From positions 1 to 64,000 of the forward strand of contig JADNRV010000018.1 of the NCBI GenBank assembly GCA_015499995.1: 64,000 nucleotides of DNA. The letters are read 5' to 3'. Shown here in pieces: positions 1-11,276 of the stretch. The DNA comes from Flammula alnicola. Taxonomy: Eukaryota; Basidiomycota; Agaricomycetes; Agaricales; Strophariaceae. Within the stretch, counting starts at the first letter, position 1, and each line of letters begins with the position of its first letter. A program made the position numbers and the translations under genes. Under the pieces are notes generated by a model. That model ran no database searches. It saw only the letters and a program-made list of their open reading frames with translations, and had not been told where the DNA came from.

Positions 1-307
1 GGCTATATACAGTACTATGCAAACAAAAACAAAAAACTAACTGAATGACTGACAGCGAGAAAAGAAACAAAGGACTGATATAGATATATGGTGAATCGTG
101 ATTAACTGTTGACCTAAATCAACAAGCAGCACTCGTCGTGGATGGTGGTGGGCCGGGCCAAGACCATCAGGGTAAGCAAAACAAGGTCCTAAGAAAGGGA
201 AATGGAATGAGGTTTGGTTGCGCAAGAGCAGAGAAGGTTGACTATGTTAATGAATGGATAGTCCGCGATCCGAGAGGGAAATGACTGCAAGGCCTCACGT
301 ACAGTGC
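1..307. other. Edge region without a recognisable gene
   Basis: I see no supported gene here. It lies downstream of the acyl-CoA synthetase stop codon and probably holds its 3' untranslated region. Confidence 0.5.
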
Positions 308-2749
308 TCAGTGCTTATACACAGCCTATAAACAAGCCAAGTCAGCCAATAAGGAAACAAGCAAACGAGAAATGACAGGAGAGAGTAAAATAAAGAGACG
401 CACGTTAATCTGGTCCCTAAACGCCTTCGCAATCGCCGTTCGTTGGATCTTCTGCGCAGCAGTGACCAGTCCACTCTCCGGCGTCCACTCATCGGGCGAC
501 AGCACGACAGCTTGCAGCAGCTCCATGGGCTTGAACCCATTCTTCTTGCCTATGGCGTTACAGTCTTTGAGCATGAGCTCCTGCACGGCGGGATCCGCGC
601 ACAGATCGCCGAGGGACCGCGTGGCATCCAAGCCCTTCGCTTCGAGCGTGCTTCGCAGGTGCGCTTCATGGGGGATGATGACGGCCATGGGCTGCTTCGC
701 CTCTGGCGTCGCGTGCACGCAGATGTTGCCGACAAGGTTGCAGGATTTGAAGATGGCCTCGAGGCGCTCGAGGGCAATGTACTGCGTTTCGCAGAGAAAG
801 GACGTTTAAATTTGGATCACAAGAGAAATACGGACACTCACCTCGCCAGATGATAATTTGATGAGATTCTTCAGCCTAAACACCACGAAATTAAATGAGA
901 AAGATAGTCGAAAACACGTCTTCTGGAACAAGAGCAGGCGCTCAAAGGGAGAAGGCGTAAAATCGGAACATACCGGTCAACAAGAGAGAGCGTTCCGTCA
1001 GAATTCCACTGGCCAACGTCTCCCGTCCTGAGCCATCCGTCCTTAGTGAAGATATTCTCGTCCTCGTTTAGGTCAGGCCGCTTGTAGTACCCCTTCACGA
1101 CAGAAGGGCCACGAATGCAGACTTCTCCCTGAGGAGGGTTATTCGTTGAAAGATAGCCCGCGTCTGGAACGTCGCGGAGCTTAATATCGACAGAGGGCAC
1201 CGGTAGACCGACGGACCCATAGCGCATCAGCTCAGGTGGAAGAATGGCACACATCCCACACGACTCCGTCATACCGTAACCTGCGTAGCAACATCACGTT
1301 AGCTGGCTTATCCAACAGAAGCTATTTAAAGCGACGATGACTCACCTTGCAGCACGATGACTAGGGCAGTGGTTAGGAACTCCTGAGTTTCACGACTAAT
1401 GGCCGCCCCTCCACTAAGGGCAATGCGCAGTCGTCCTCCGGTCGCAGTCCTGACGCCCGACAACACGACACTGTCAGCCAGCTGGGCAAGGACGGGGACG
1501 TTCTTCTTCTTGGCGGCCATAGCCCCGTTGAACAAGTTCTTCTTGAGGGCTCCGCTGGCATTTACGTTGGTAAGGATGCCCTTGCGGATAGTCTCCCACA
1601 CAGCAGGAACGCCAACCATGATGGACGGCCGGAAGGCACGGATGTCACCTTTGCAATTCCTCACAGAGGCGTCAGTGAGGGTCTTGACGCGTCCGTAGCC
1701 GGAGGGCATGCCGACAAACAGCATGATCATCTCGACGATGTACTCTAGGACGTGGGCGAGGGGAAGGTATGCGAGGAAGCTGTCCTCGTACGTTAGGTGG
1801 TGTCCGAGGAGCATGTATACGGAACCGACAGAGGCGACGAGATTGGCGTGAGTTATGCAGACGCCTTTCGGGGCGCCCGTACTGCCACTAGTGTACATAA
1901 TGAGGGCAGTGTACTCCGGTTTGGGGATGCGTGCCTCGATGGACTCCAAAGGCAGACCCTTACCGATTTCGCGAAGCTTGTTCAAGCTGAAGACTTGAAT
2001 AGTGTCCCGCACAGAGTGAAGGTCGTCGACAATGTCCTGGCTTGGTTCACCGTCAAAGATGACATACTTAACAGAAGGGGTCTTGGCCAGTACTCGGTGC
2101 AAGGTGGGGAGGAGTTCAGCATTGGTGAAGAGACCAATACAGTTGGGCTCGTTCAGCGAATGAGTAAGACCTTCCTCGCCGAGGGTATCGTAGGCTGTAG
2201 CAATGGTGGTGGAGATAGACCCGCAGGCATGCGCTATAAGCTGCCAATTCGGGCTGGTCGCGTGTTCATCGTGGATCAGACCCGACTGAATTGCAGGGCA
2301 ACGCGAGGGTGTGCTACGTACCTGGTCTGAGCGTACACGTTGAACACGTCATCTTGGGTAACCCCAAGATGAACGAGTGCACGAGCAATCTCTGAGACAG
2401 CCTCTTTTACTTCGATGAAGCTTATGTACTTGTAGTCGCTGAGCTCGAAGTATTTCCACTTCTTCATCTCGGAAATTTCTTTGCCGTCGACGACCTTCTT
2501 CACTTCCTTCTCTTCTTCAACAATATTGACGACGTCCCTCCAGCCGAGAGCCTTCCTGTTGCCGTGTGTCCGCGCAGCATACAACACGATGTCGTACACG
2601 GTGTCGATGCCTTCAAACGGCTGGGTGACGAGTCCGTCTTTTGCGAGGTAACAGCGACGCGTGGGGCCCTCCCCTGGGCCAGACGGAGGCGCAACCTCGA
2701 TAGAACCTTCGCCGTAGTAGCCGGGCTTCATTGTGTTGACCTTTGCCAT
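308..2749 (-). CDS. Long-chain fatty-acid--CoA ligase (acyl-CoA synthetase, FAA/ACSL family)
   Basis: Activates long-chain fatty acids to acyl-CoA by an acyl-AMP intermediate, for lipid synthesis and beta-oxidation; family members sit on ER, lipid droplets or peroxisomes. About 700 residues in several exons, the usual family length. The N-terminal exon (2749-2322) joins to 2253 downward, giving a split codon that restores Thr-Ser-Pro-Asn-Trp. The AMP-binding P-loop YTSGSTGAPKG lies near 1880. The GYGMTESCG motif is formed across an intron near 1280-1340, and GWLRTGD follows near 1020. The C-terminal motif LIKLSSGEYIALERLE is formed across the intron near 790-850. The last short exon encodes AVYKH and stops at 308-310, reached by an intron with donor near 400 and acceptor TTTATAG. 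S. cerevisiae Faa1/Faa4 are the closest characterised relatives I would name. No lesion seen. Confidence 0.93.
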
Positions 2750-3742
2750 AGTTGCAGGATGTGTTGGTGGTATGAGGAAAGGGAGCGAAACTGGCGTTCT
2801 TCCCCACTCCGTCTCCCCAAGTCACGGTATCGTCCCTGTCACACTTTTCCCCAAACTCCTCACCATCGTTTTTGGAAAGCACAAACTCAGGGCTCAACGT
2901 GCTTCCTGGTCAGGGATAAAAATAATCTAACTCTTTCCGACCTTTCCTTAAACAACAAATTTCTCATCTGTCTAATCACGCTCTAGAAAAAAGGTAAATA
3001 GCCTTTTAATCCGTTCGCACTGAGGCACTAAGTAATGGGGCTTCAGACTTCTAATATTCGAGCTGACTCCTAAGGCCTAAGTCTTCAAGCTTCCTTAAGC
3101 TTCAGTACTTCAGTCACCCATTGCGGTCAAAAGCGGCCTCCCACCTGATCGCGGACACAACCGCCTCGCTACCCAATCAAGGTAAGTACGTCGATCATAG
3201 TGTTGTCCAAAAACGGCGTCTTGCATTGATGGTCCTGTAGAGGGCCCGAGGCGCTGTCATCACTCATGACAGGTTGTGACTCCATGTAAGAAAAGCAGTC
3301 AGCTGCGTGTGCTGCGTGCCGAACAGGTTTGACTTCATGACGCGGTTCGAGCCGAATCTAGCAGGAATGAATTCCATAGATTCTACCATCCCGAGTCGCA
3401 TGCGCAGTGACCAGCCTTGCTTGGCATTCAAGTAAACCGATCATATGTGCATAATAGCCCCATTTGACATACCACCACTCATCCATGTTCCAGCGTGTTC
3501 CGTCCGTTGAAAGTCCAAATGACGTTCGTCGCTGTACGAAAGATCTGACACCATTTGATAATGATGATTAAGACCGATCTCATGAATACTTAAATACCAT
3601 CCAACTCCACGCTCCATTTTGCTACCAATCAATAGACGCCCAACCGCCGACAGCCGACGCACGATTGGGATCGAGCCAAGACGTGCCCGGGTTTATGCGC
3701 CGTACATACTACGCTCTCCGTCGTCTAAAATATATTTCATGA
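2750..3742. other. Intergenic region, no gene seen
   Basis: Contains the presumed promoter of the acyl-CoA synthetase gene just upstream of 2749. Short open frames (for example 3441-3662 on the minus strand) lack any recognisable motif. Nothing else supported. Confidence 0.5.
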
Positions 3743-5157
3743 TCAGTTCAACAATGTGCAGGTAACGGATACCAATTGCAACGTACGGTCGGACTCGGAA
3801 ATGGGTGACAGTAGGCTTTCATCAGGATCGTATGATAAATTTATGTAGGCTGTCAGGGCCTCCATGCTTGAACCAGAATACAGCACTTCAAGGAATTTTC
3901 GGATTTCAATAACATCCGGACGGGAAAGACGGTCTCGTGTCAAGCAACACAAGATAAATCCCCAACACTTATCGGTCAATAGTGACTCTGACGGTCTGGG
4001 AGGACCGCTTGCCCCAGGCGTAGTCGGCTGCACGAGAATCTGGAAATCGGAGACGATGTCTTCATACGAAATTCTTCCAGAGATTACCTGTAAACTATTG
4101 TCAGCTCGGGAGAGCGTCTACGGGTAAGTAGAGAGGCCTACATGCAACGCGACGCCGCCAAATGAATAGATATCGCAGTAGGATGTCAACTCAGGGGCGG
4201 TGTCGGGATCAAAGTGGAAAAGCTCAAGGGCAGCCCATCTGACAGCACCTCCTACTTTGGAGGACATAAAGGGGCTGCCGCGAGTTTCTGCCAACACATT
4301 TGAAAGGCCGAAGTCATGCAAGTGGGCGCGTCCTTCATGCATCAAGATATTGGCGTAAATAATAGAAAAATAAGTCAAGGCTGTCTGCCATGGAGAAGAA
4401 TCGGACAACATACAGGGGTGAGGTCCCCATGAATGATCTGCCTTGAATGGAGTTTTTTTTGAAAGAAATTAAGAACATACATATTGGGGTAGTCCAAGAA
4501 TATCGTCAGTACTCACGGTGATAGGCAAGTCCTTCTGCGACTTCTGACAGCTGTAATAGTTGACACAATCAGTGTTCAAGAAATAAATACAATGCGAGAC
4601 TCACAATTTGTAGCCGACGTCCGAAGTTAAGCTCAACCCTTCTATGGTTAAGGTATTTATAAAGATCCCCCTTCATTCATCCACGGGCAGACCATCGCGG
4701 TATATGATCCAAAATTTGACGCCGTGCCCAGTAATGGGACAATGTTGGGACGCTGGAGACGTGCCCAGATACGTATTTCCCGCTTTAGTCGCTGGACAGA
4801 CGACATTAGAGACGAAGACGAGTCGGTTTGTAGTAAGACAGCATACATACCTTTTCTTTCTCTTCTGAATATATATGAGGACGAATAACTTTGACAGCGA
4901 CCTATTGGAATGTCATAAAGCATGATCTTGACAAAGATTTGTAGAATAAGATCCTTCTTCGTCACCCCGCTCGCTGACAGCGTAGCAAGGTGGACGTCGG
5001 CATATCCTCCTCGACCTACAGGATCAAACCTCGAGCCGTCCAGAGTGACTCTATCTGTAGTAATATCTGGAAGATCGAGTTTCTGCACGGCATCCGAAGT
5101 TGTAGTGTCCGAGGAAGTAAGAGGAAGACCTTGTTGAGGTGTTTCAATATCAAGCAT
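3743..5157 (-). pseudogene. TKL-like protein kinase gene with a frame break
   Basis: Resembles the tyrosine-kinase-like kinases expanded in Agaricomycetes. The start MLDIETPQQG at 5157 leads to the glycine loop VGRGGYADVH. An intron (acceptor near 4901) then gives VAVKVIRPHIF with the ATP-binding Lys, followed by the alpha-C Glu in RLKREIRIW. The catalytic loop near 4430 reads IIHGDLTP across an intron, so HRD is HGD as in relatives I know. The Mg-binding segment is HDFGLSNVLAE. The usual APE reads AALE (Pro to Leu). The C-lobe segment SLLTDKCWGF and RPDVIEI are present. After MNEGG the frame breaks at a C5 run on the plus strand (4667-4671). With four G on the coding strand it would read MNEGDLYKYLNH and run on into helix E. 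Either a decayed gene or a homopolymer error. The exon just before the catalytic loop could not be resolved. Confidence 0.7.
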
Positions 5158-5410
5158 GTTGGTATCATTTGTGGATGGCGCCTATGGAAGTTTCTTAAAC
5201 GAGTAGCAACGTCAATATATGAGGAATCATTTGGATTGGTACAACTGGTGAGGTCAAAAACTCATAACGCCAGGTTCCAAATCCAAGAAGTTTAAGAATA
5301 CCTCGTTCGGGACCGGAACTGGGGGATAAGGAGATTGGGGATAATCATATCTTCCCTGCGGTTCGCGAACCTATCATGGGCAAGGCCCAACCACCAACAT
5401 ACATTTAGTT

Positions 5411-6456
5411 CTAATGGTATGAACGGGTAAGGGTTTTACTTTCACTCACTGTTGATTCGGGCTGGTTCGCATCCAAAGCGATTGTCATGAGGTCAGAATC
5501 TAAACCCCCAGCGTGAAAAATATCCTGGATGCGTTGCTCTGGTCGGCTGGTTATGATTAAATGAAGAGGGATCTTCAGCTGTCTAAGCTCTAAGAGTGCG
5601 TGGAGTACTTCAAGTCGTGATTTTATGTCACCACATTCATCCAGCCCGTCGATGACAACAATTTTAGGTCGATCGGGGCTTTCCCAGTATTCTTCTTGGT
5701 CTGCAGCATCGTTCAAAGGTTTGACGATCAATGCCTGTACCTGGGCAGAGAGGGGCAGATGAAAGATCCCGGGATCATTCTCTATCGTCTTCACTACCCA
5801 ATCTCTGATCATTGGAGCCACCAATGTAATTTGGTAGATGATAGTCGCGATGAGATGGTTTTTGTTGATCTCGGGTCTGAACCGGGAGAAAAAAAAACTG
5901 GCCGCCAATATGCCTGCCTAGTGACACATCTCTGCAACAGTCTGCGCGATGGCTAATTTTCCTGCGCCAGCTTCCCCAAATACCCAGAGGAAGCGACGTC
6001 GATTTTGACCCAGTATTTCAGGATCTGCTCGAGGTCAGCTCGGTGGGTCTGTGGGTGACATCTCGCAGCATTGTAGCGTTGGATAGAGTTATATAGGGCC
6101 TTATAGGGCACCAGGGGCAATGTTCTGGCGCAACGCATCGAATACTAGTGGCTTTATTGAATAGAGAAGTCTTGGCTTATGAGAGGGAAATGGACATACT
6201 CACCTCGTTGTTTCCCGATGCCCCGCATCAAATGAGCGCCCGTGAACATTCTTTCTGCAGTAGTATAATTCTGGAGGACACCGAAGACGCGGGGTCGCCA
6301 GATATCTGTGATTTCGGAGCTGTGGGACATCGTAAGAGCCAGAAAACAAGAGAGAGAGATGTGTGCAGTGGTGGCAGGTGGGATATACGATATCAATTGA
6401 GCTGGCGAGAATCGTTCGAGATAACACTTTTGTAACGCCGGAAACAAAGAGCTCAC
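5411..6456 (-). pseudogene. NACHT-type STAND NTPase (fungal NLR-like), degraded
   Basis: Recognisable NACHT N-terminal half. In order it holds the conserved lead-in (NSIQRYNAARCHPQTHRADL), Walker A (WVFGEAGAGKLAIAQ), AASFFFSRF, LIATIIYQI, Walker B (KIVVIDGLDECGD near 5640) and LHLIITSRPEQRIQDIF. It then ends at a donor-like site near 5450 without recognisable downstream exons or repeat domain. Lesions: a 10-bp insertion near 6098-6107 that breaks frame between the Ala-Pro-Gly-Ala and Tyr-Asn-Ser parts of the lead-in; a second frame break near 6011-6018; Walker A Ser/Thr replaced by Leu (TTA, 5954-5956); an in-frame TAG at 5918-5920 just after the P-loop helix. Intact relatives are multi-domain sensors thought to act in heterokaryon incompatibility or defence. 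Upstream exon content (6150-6456) is not recognised. Confidence 0.82.
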
Positions 6457-7166
6457 TTCCGGGGGCTACAAAGTTGACAGTGAGAGCTGGATTGAGCACT
6501 CCTGGTTAACAAGTGGCATGTACAGCCTAAGCTCAGCGTTCATCGTGGCAATTAAACTGATCTTGACCTACCTGGACCGACAGTCATCCGAGTCTTGGCC
6601 GACGCATGAACAGTGAATCGGTGACACGGGCCGTCGGCCGGCCCTTCCCGAGCTTGAGATGTGTATGTATTGACACCTTTTATTTTTCTACCTCACTGAC
6701 TCCGAGGGACCGAGTCCAATGACTCCCCTCAAGCGCCCACTTGGACATTTTTGGGTGTTACCATGAGCACCGTGAACGTGAAACGTCCTGCGCAAACCGA
6801 GTATCCCCACTCTCGATTGACACCCTTGCATAACTTGAACAATCCAACCACATGGGCACGTCGTTGGAAGGAAGTCGGACACACATATTCTACTTTGTCC
6901 TTAGAATTCCCTGATGGCCTTCGTACATAAGGTTTCGGTCGTAAACCACGCCGAGATGTTGGACTAAATTTGGCAGTGAGTCCTCATTCGGAACCGTCTT
7001 CCTCGTGGATGGATTTGAATGATTGGTTTTTACTTAAAGAAACTGGGAAACTGGCAGACGCAGCAGGTTACCTTCAAACCCTGACATCCAGAAGTGAATT
7101 TGTCTCATCCCTGATATCTACGTACATTCACCAGTTGCGGTCTGCAGCCCGAACACCTCTATAAGC
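6457..7166. other. Divergent intergenic region between NACHT relic and caspase array
   Basis: No convincing gene. It contains a 64-codon plus-strand open frame (6970-7164) that ends 2 bases before the ATG of caspase gene A. I see no homology in it; it may be leader sequence or an upstream open frame. Confidence 0.4.
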
Positions 7167-9446
7167 ATGTCTCGACCACGTACTACCAGGTGCGTTGCTA
7201 TTCTCTTCTGCAAACGTCTATCAATAACACTTGTCCTGGAAATCAATCACAGAACTCCTCTTTTTGCCCTCATTATAGGTATAAACTCATATCAATCGAC
7301 TGAGTTCCGACCTCTTCGTGGGGCTGTCCCAGATGCGCTCTCATTCAAGGCATATCTCGAGACTCGCGTCAATGTTCCAAGCGAACAGATCAGCGTCCTT
7401 CTAGACAAGGCAGCATCGCGTTTGGCAATTATTGAGGAATTTATACACCTCAAGGATGATCGCCGCATCAAGAAAGGAGATGCCATTTTCATTTATTTTG
7501 CAGGACATGGAGGCGAAATTCTGCCACCTCCAAGCTGGGAATGCGGAGGACCAGGAACAAAGATCCAAGTCATCATTCCATACGACTGCGACGCTCTTGA
7601 GCGAGCACGACGTATCCCACCTATTCCAGACCGTACGATCGGAGCTTTGCTCGCCAGAATCGCTGAAAAGAAGGGCGATAACATCGTGAGTGTTGATATT
7701 CTTATCACATTTATTCAAGAACTCTTAAATTTGTATCAGACCGTGGTTTTTGACTGCTGTCATGCGGCATCCGGTACCAGAGGTGGCGATGACGATATGA
7801 TAACTCGCTCTGTAGAACTGGATTCTCGCCCCTACCCAGAAACCCTCGATCAAGATATATGGGACTTCGGTCCCAGAGGTTCATACGTCCCTTCCAAATT
7901 TCACCATGGTGGTCTAGGTTCGCATGTACTCCTTGCCGCCTGCGGCATTACGGAAAAAGCAAATGAATACATGGGTCACGGCCAATTCTCCGTAGCGCTC
8001 CTGAAACTCTTTAGCAATGTCTCGCTGAATAAATTGAGATATTCTGACATCCTGGCGCACCTGGATGCCATTCCAGGGTGAGTTTGATTCGGTTGCTTCT
8101 CACCCATTGCTCATGCATATTAAAATTGTTGTATGCTTACAGGCAGAACCCACAATGCGAAGGAGCTACCCTAAATAGGGCGCTCTTCGATGCCAAGGTC
8201 CTGCCTCCCGAACGCACGGCTTTCGACGTTCGGATTGAAAAAATCGGGGGTCGAGACCAATATGTTATTAATGGCGGAATGATACACGGAATCAACACAG
8301 GCTCCGAATTCGCTGTCTATCGCAAAGCTGACTTCAATTTCTCCACACAAATCGGGGTGTTAATCGCCAATGCTTTGAGACCTTTCTCTGCGACTGCCAA
8401 TGTTCCAGCCGGCACCCGCAATTTCTCTCTCACTCCTCCTGCCATCGCGATCCAGACAAAAGTCGGGAGAAGGGAAGATTTACGTCTCCATATTGCGCCC
8501 AATGACGCCTTTTTCCCTCGCTTCCGCACTTTACTAGAAAAAGATCCGATTTTCCAAAACATTTCCCTCGTCCGTGAACCGAATCATGGCCATGTCCAAA
8601 TTTCGTTGCAACGCTCCAAAATCACCTTGAAAATCACAGACGAAAACGTAACACGATATGGCTTCACTCGACAGGTTAAGGATATCGACGCGGATTTGAG
8701 GAACCTATCCTGGGTCCTCAAGGGGATAGCGCATTACTACGGCGAACTCAACCGTGGCAACAGTGATCCTGAAATTACAGGCCGCATCGACGTGGAACTC
8801 TACAGATTGGAGGAGACTCTGGCCGTACTGGACAATAGTGGGCTGCAAGGGATGGTTCTGACTCCCACTGGGCCTAACCTATGCCGTAACGGCATGGTCG
8901 ACCTCGTGGTGGAGGAAGATACTCCCTATGGCATCAAGTTAACCAACAAAACATGGCACGACCTCTACCCCAACTTGTTTCACTTCAACAACAGCGACCT
9001 GAGCATAGGTATGTGGTCTCACACTACTTGGTGATTACGGAACTGACGCACTTTCTTTAACGCTGCCTAGCCGCCTATGCTCAAACACGTGCTGACGGGC
9101 ACTTCGTCGACGTTCCTCTAAGAAAGTGTGGCGGAACATTTGCAATCGGGTACGGTTCGGGGGATATGAGCCCTTCTCGTTCCAGCTGCAAGCGGGACAG
9201 GATATCGACATCGAATTCCTCAAGATATATTTGTCCACCCAGCCTGTTAATCTCTCCCACGTACCGCAGCTCTCACCTCTTACTTCGGATCGCACGATCC
9301 AGACGTGGTACCCAAAGGCGAAAGAAACCTGGAATACTATCCTTATCCCAATTATTCAGCGTCGAACCTCTCTCACCAGGCAGAGCATGAATACGGGTGT
9401 TCGGCGTGCTCAGGAGCCAGCGCGCAGTTATATTAACCGTCGTTGA
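7167..9446 (+). CDS. Caspase-like protease (peptidase C14) paralog A, apparent late frameshift
   Basis: Caspase/metacaspase-fold cysteine protease with a long C-terminal extension. Five exons. Exon 1 encodes MSRPRTTR and joins, after an intron ending CAATCACAG, to TPLFALIIGINSY. Catalytic His lies in FIYFAGHGGE (about 7500) and catalytic Cys in VVFDCCHAASGTRG, after the intron 7686-7739. The p10-like part LAACGITEKANEY is followed by LRYSDILAHLDAIPG. A middle module starts at QNPQCEG. The C-terminal beta-rich module contains VDLVVEEDTPYGIKL and NLFHFNNSDLSI. In the last exon the frame breaks at a G5 run (9159-9163). Six G would give GYGSGGYEPFSF as in paralogs B and C, ending at 9446; as written, the protein has an unrelated tail of about 75 residues and stops at 9390. 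The catalytic part is unaffected. Confidence 0.85.
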
Positions 9447-10025
9447 AATGGCTTAAAGGATGCAGTGAGCCGAAACATTGGCACTGGTCTTTCCCATCGC
9501 AGGCAGGTTCAGATTATGTTAGTGATAACAGTCCCATCATGATAGATTTCCGACGTCTGTCATCTCATCGACAGCATCACTATCTATCCATCCTCAGCTC
9601 CTACCTTCCCACCACCCGCTTCCTGTTTCGTTCCCAGGGCTGTTTGGAAAATTCGAATGCTGGAAGCCTGGCAGTCCGGAATATCCGACTCGACGGCTCA
9701 ACCGTGGTTCCGAGGAACGTTCTCAGCAATCTCAATCCATTCCCTTGTATTCGGTCTTTCAATGGCAAAGAAGCAAGGTCCTGTGTAGGGCTTCTGACAG
9801 TTCGTTACCTCACCCCATATTCGAACATTCAGGTTTGCCGTAATTATATACCCAGTCTAGTTCATTGCATGTGAGCCGTAACACGAGCGCTAGACGATAC
9901 TATTTATTCATCGCGCCGACTTCCGAATGTCGCGGGAGCAGCGGGAATCGCAGTAAGGATGGCTGTCGACTTTGTTCATGTTGGAATGTGGATATGCCAC
10001 TACTACCATGTTCTCCAAGTTTTAG
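9447..10025. other. Spacer after caspase A, containing first copy of a direct repeat
   Basis: No gene recognised. From about 9691 it carries the first copy of an imperfect direct repeat described separately. Confidence 0.5.
9691..9986 (+). repeat. Imperfect direct repeat, copy 1
   Basis: About 290 bp matching 10229-10510 by eye at clearly more than chance. Shared words include GAGGAACGTTCTCAG, GCAAAGAAGCAAGGT, TTTGCCGTAATTATATACC and AATGTCGCGGGAGC. It lies downstream of caspase gene A. The second copy lies downstream of a caspase relic, so this looks like duplicated 3' flank of an ancestral caspase gene. Confidence 0.8.
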
Positions 10026-10170
10026 TCTTCGTTTTCAACAAGATGGTTCTTCTTTCTCAGCGTGGAGCGTTCCTGTTCGATCCGCCGACGAGAGCAAATT
10101 TATTCTTGAAGCTGGCACCTCTCATATCAAACTTTGGCGCCGAGTTCACCACGGACGCCACAAGGACTCA
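10026..10170 (+). pseudogene. Relic of a fourth caspase-family copy (middle module only)
   Basis: Matches paralog B near 12440-12570. FNKMVL is readable in one frame, then VPVRS and FILEAGT in a second frame, then FGAEFT back in the first. At DNA level the words TTCAACAAGATGGTTCTTC, TTCGATCCG and GGCGCCGAGTT are shared with B. No caspase domain remains. It sits between the two direct-repeat copies, as expected if a gene-plus-flank unit was tandemly duplicated and then mostly deleted. Confidence 0.75.
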
Positions 10171-10228
10171 GCCGTCTTGAGTTTCCGCCTCAGGCTTGAT
10201 TCTCAAGTTTATATTTTTAGATATAATT

Positions 10229-10510
10229 CGACGGCGCAATCGTGTTTCCGAGGAACGTTCTCAGTGTGCTTAATCGATTCCCTTTATTCGCTCTTTCAAC
10301 GGCAAAGAAGCAAGGTGCCGTGTAGGGCTTCTCACAATCTGTTACCTCGTCCCATTATTCGAAGATTCAGATTTGCCGTAATTATATACCAAAATCAGGT
10401 CCCTGCGTGTGAGCCGTTATATGAGCGCTAAACGATACTGTCATTAATACCAAATGTCGCGGGAGCGGTGGGAACCGCATTATGATTGGCCAATTTTGTT
10501 ATCTCTTGGG
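10229..10510 (+). repeat. Imperfect direct repeat, copy 2
   Basis: Second copy of the repeat at 9691-9986, offset by about 540 bp. It follows directly on the caspase relic. Confidence 0.8.
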
Positions 10511-11276
10511 AAACCTCAAGCGGATTGGTTAAGACTTAAGACTGAATAATAATACTGTACGTACTACATAGAGGGTCGGTTGAGAAAGTGAGTTCCTACG
10601 TATTAGATTTTTACAGTGATTATGCTAGGAACGAAACAAAAGCTGGGAGTGTCCCGTAATTCACGCCTGCAAAGATAGCACAACGCATGTACCAACGGAC
10701 AGCAAAAGCAGATATCAGCCATCATGTCTAAATCTGGAGTCCAGTTTGGAGATTTGTCATGTTATAGAGACCGGGGAGCCTGTAACTTGCGGATAAATAC
10801 ATTTATGATTGTGTGATAGAGAGGGCGATAAATTAATTCAAGCGCTAGCGCAAAGGCCTAGCCAGTTATATGAATAGCGCGCGGAAGGACAATGTTGCCT
10901 GCGGCCCAAGGTTGCTAGATTCCCGACCCACGCCGCCACTATGTTTTGCTCCTTTTGTCTCTGCACCCAGAATCAGACAGAGGATCTTAATCTTCAATGA
11001 CCTCGTGACACGGGCGTCAATCAGATAACGGCCCGGGACTGGTTGTGCCGTGTTATTTCCATCCGGGAATTTGCAGGGAATTCCTGTCCGAGTTCATCGC
11101 CAGTCTGTATCAGCCGCATCTCCCAATCGATCCAACTTCTCGTGGCTTCAGCTCGTCGCACGATGGGTATAATTAATTACGCCGTCCTGGGTCACCGCCT
11201 CCAAGATGCCTTCATTCCTCTTGCCTAAGACTGAAGTTCGTCGCAATTCCTCCAACGCCGTAAAGCCGCCCTCAGG
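10511..11276. other. Intergenic region, no gene seen
   Basis: AT-rich sequence with only short open frames and no recognisable motif. Presumed promoter side of caspase gene B. Confidence 0.5.

Noticed and set aside
3340..3360. Possible tRNA B-box (GGTTCGAGCC)
   Set aside because: No matching A-box or cloverleaf stem could be built around it.
3743..6456. Kinase and NACHT as a single fusion gene
   Set aside because: The kinase begins with a credible own start at 5157, 250 bp of non-coding-like sequence lies between, and the NACHT part ends without repeats. Fusion cannot be excluded but is not supported.
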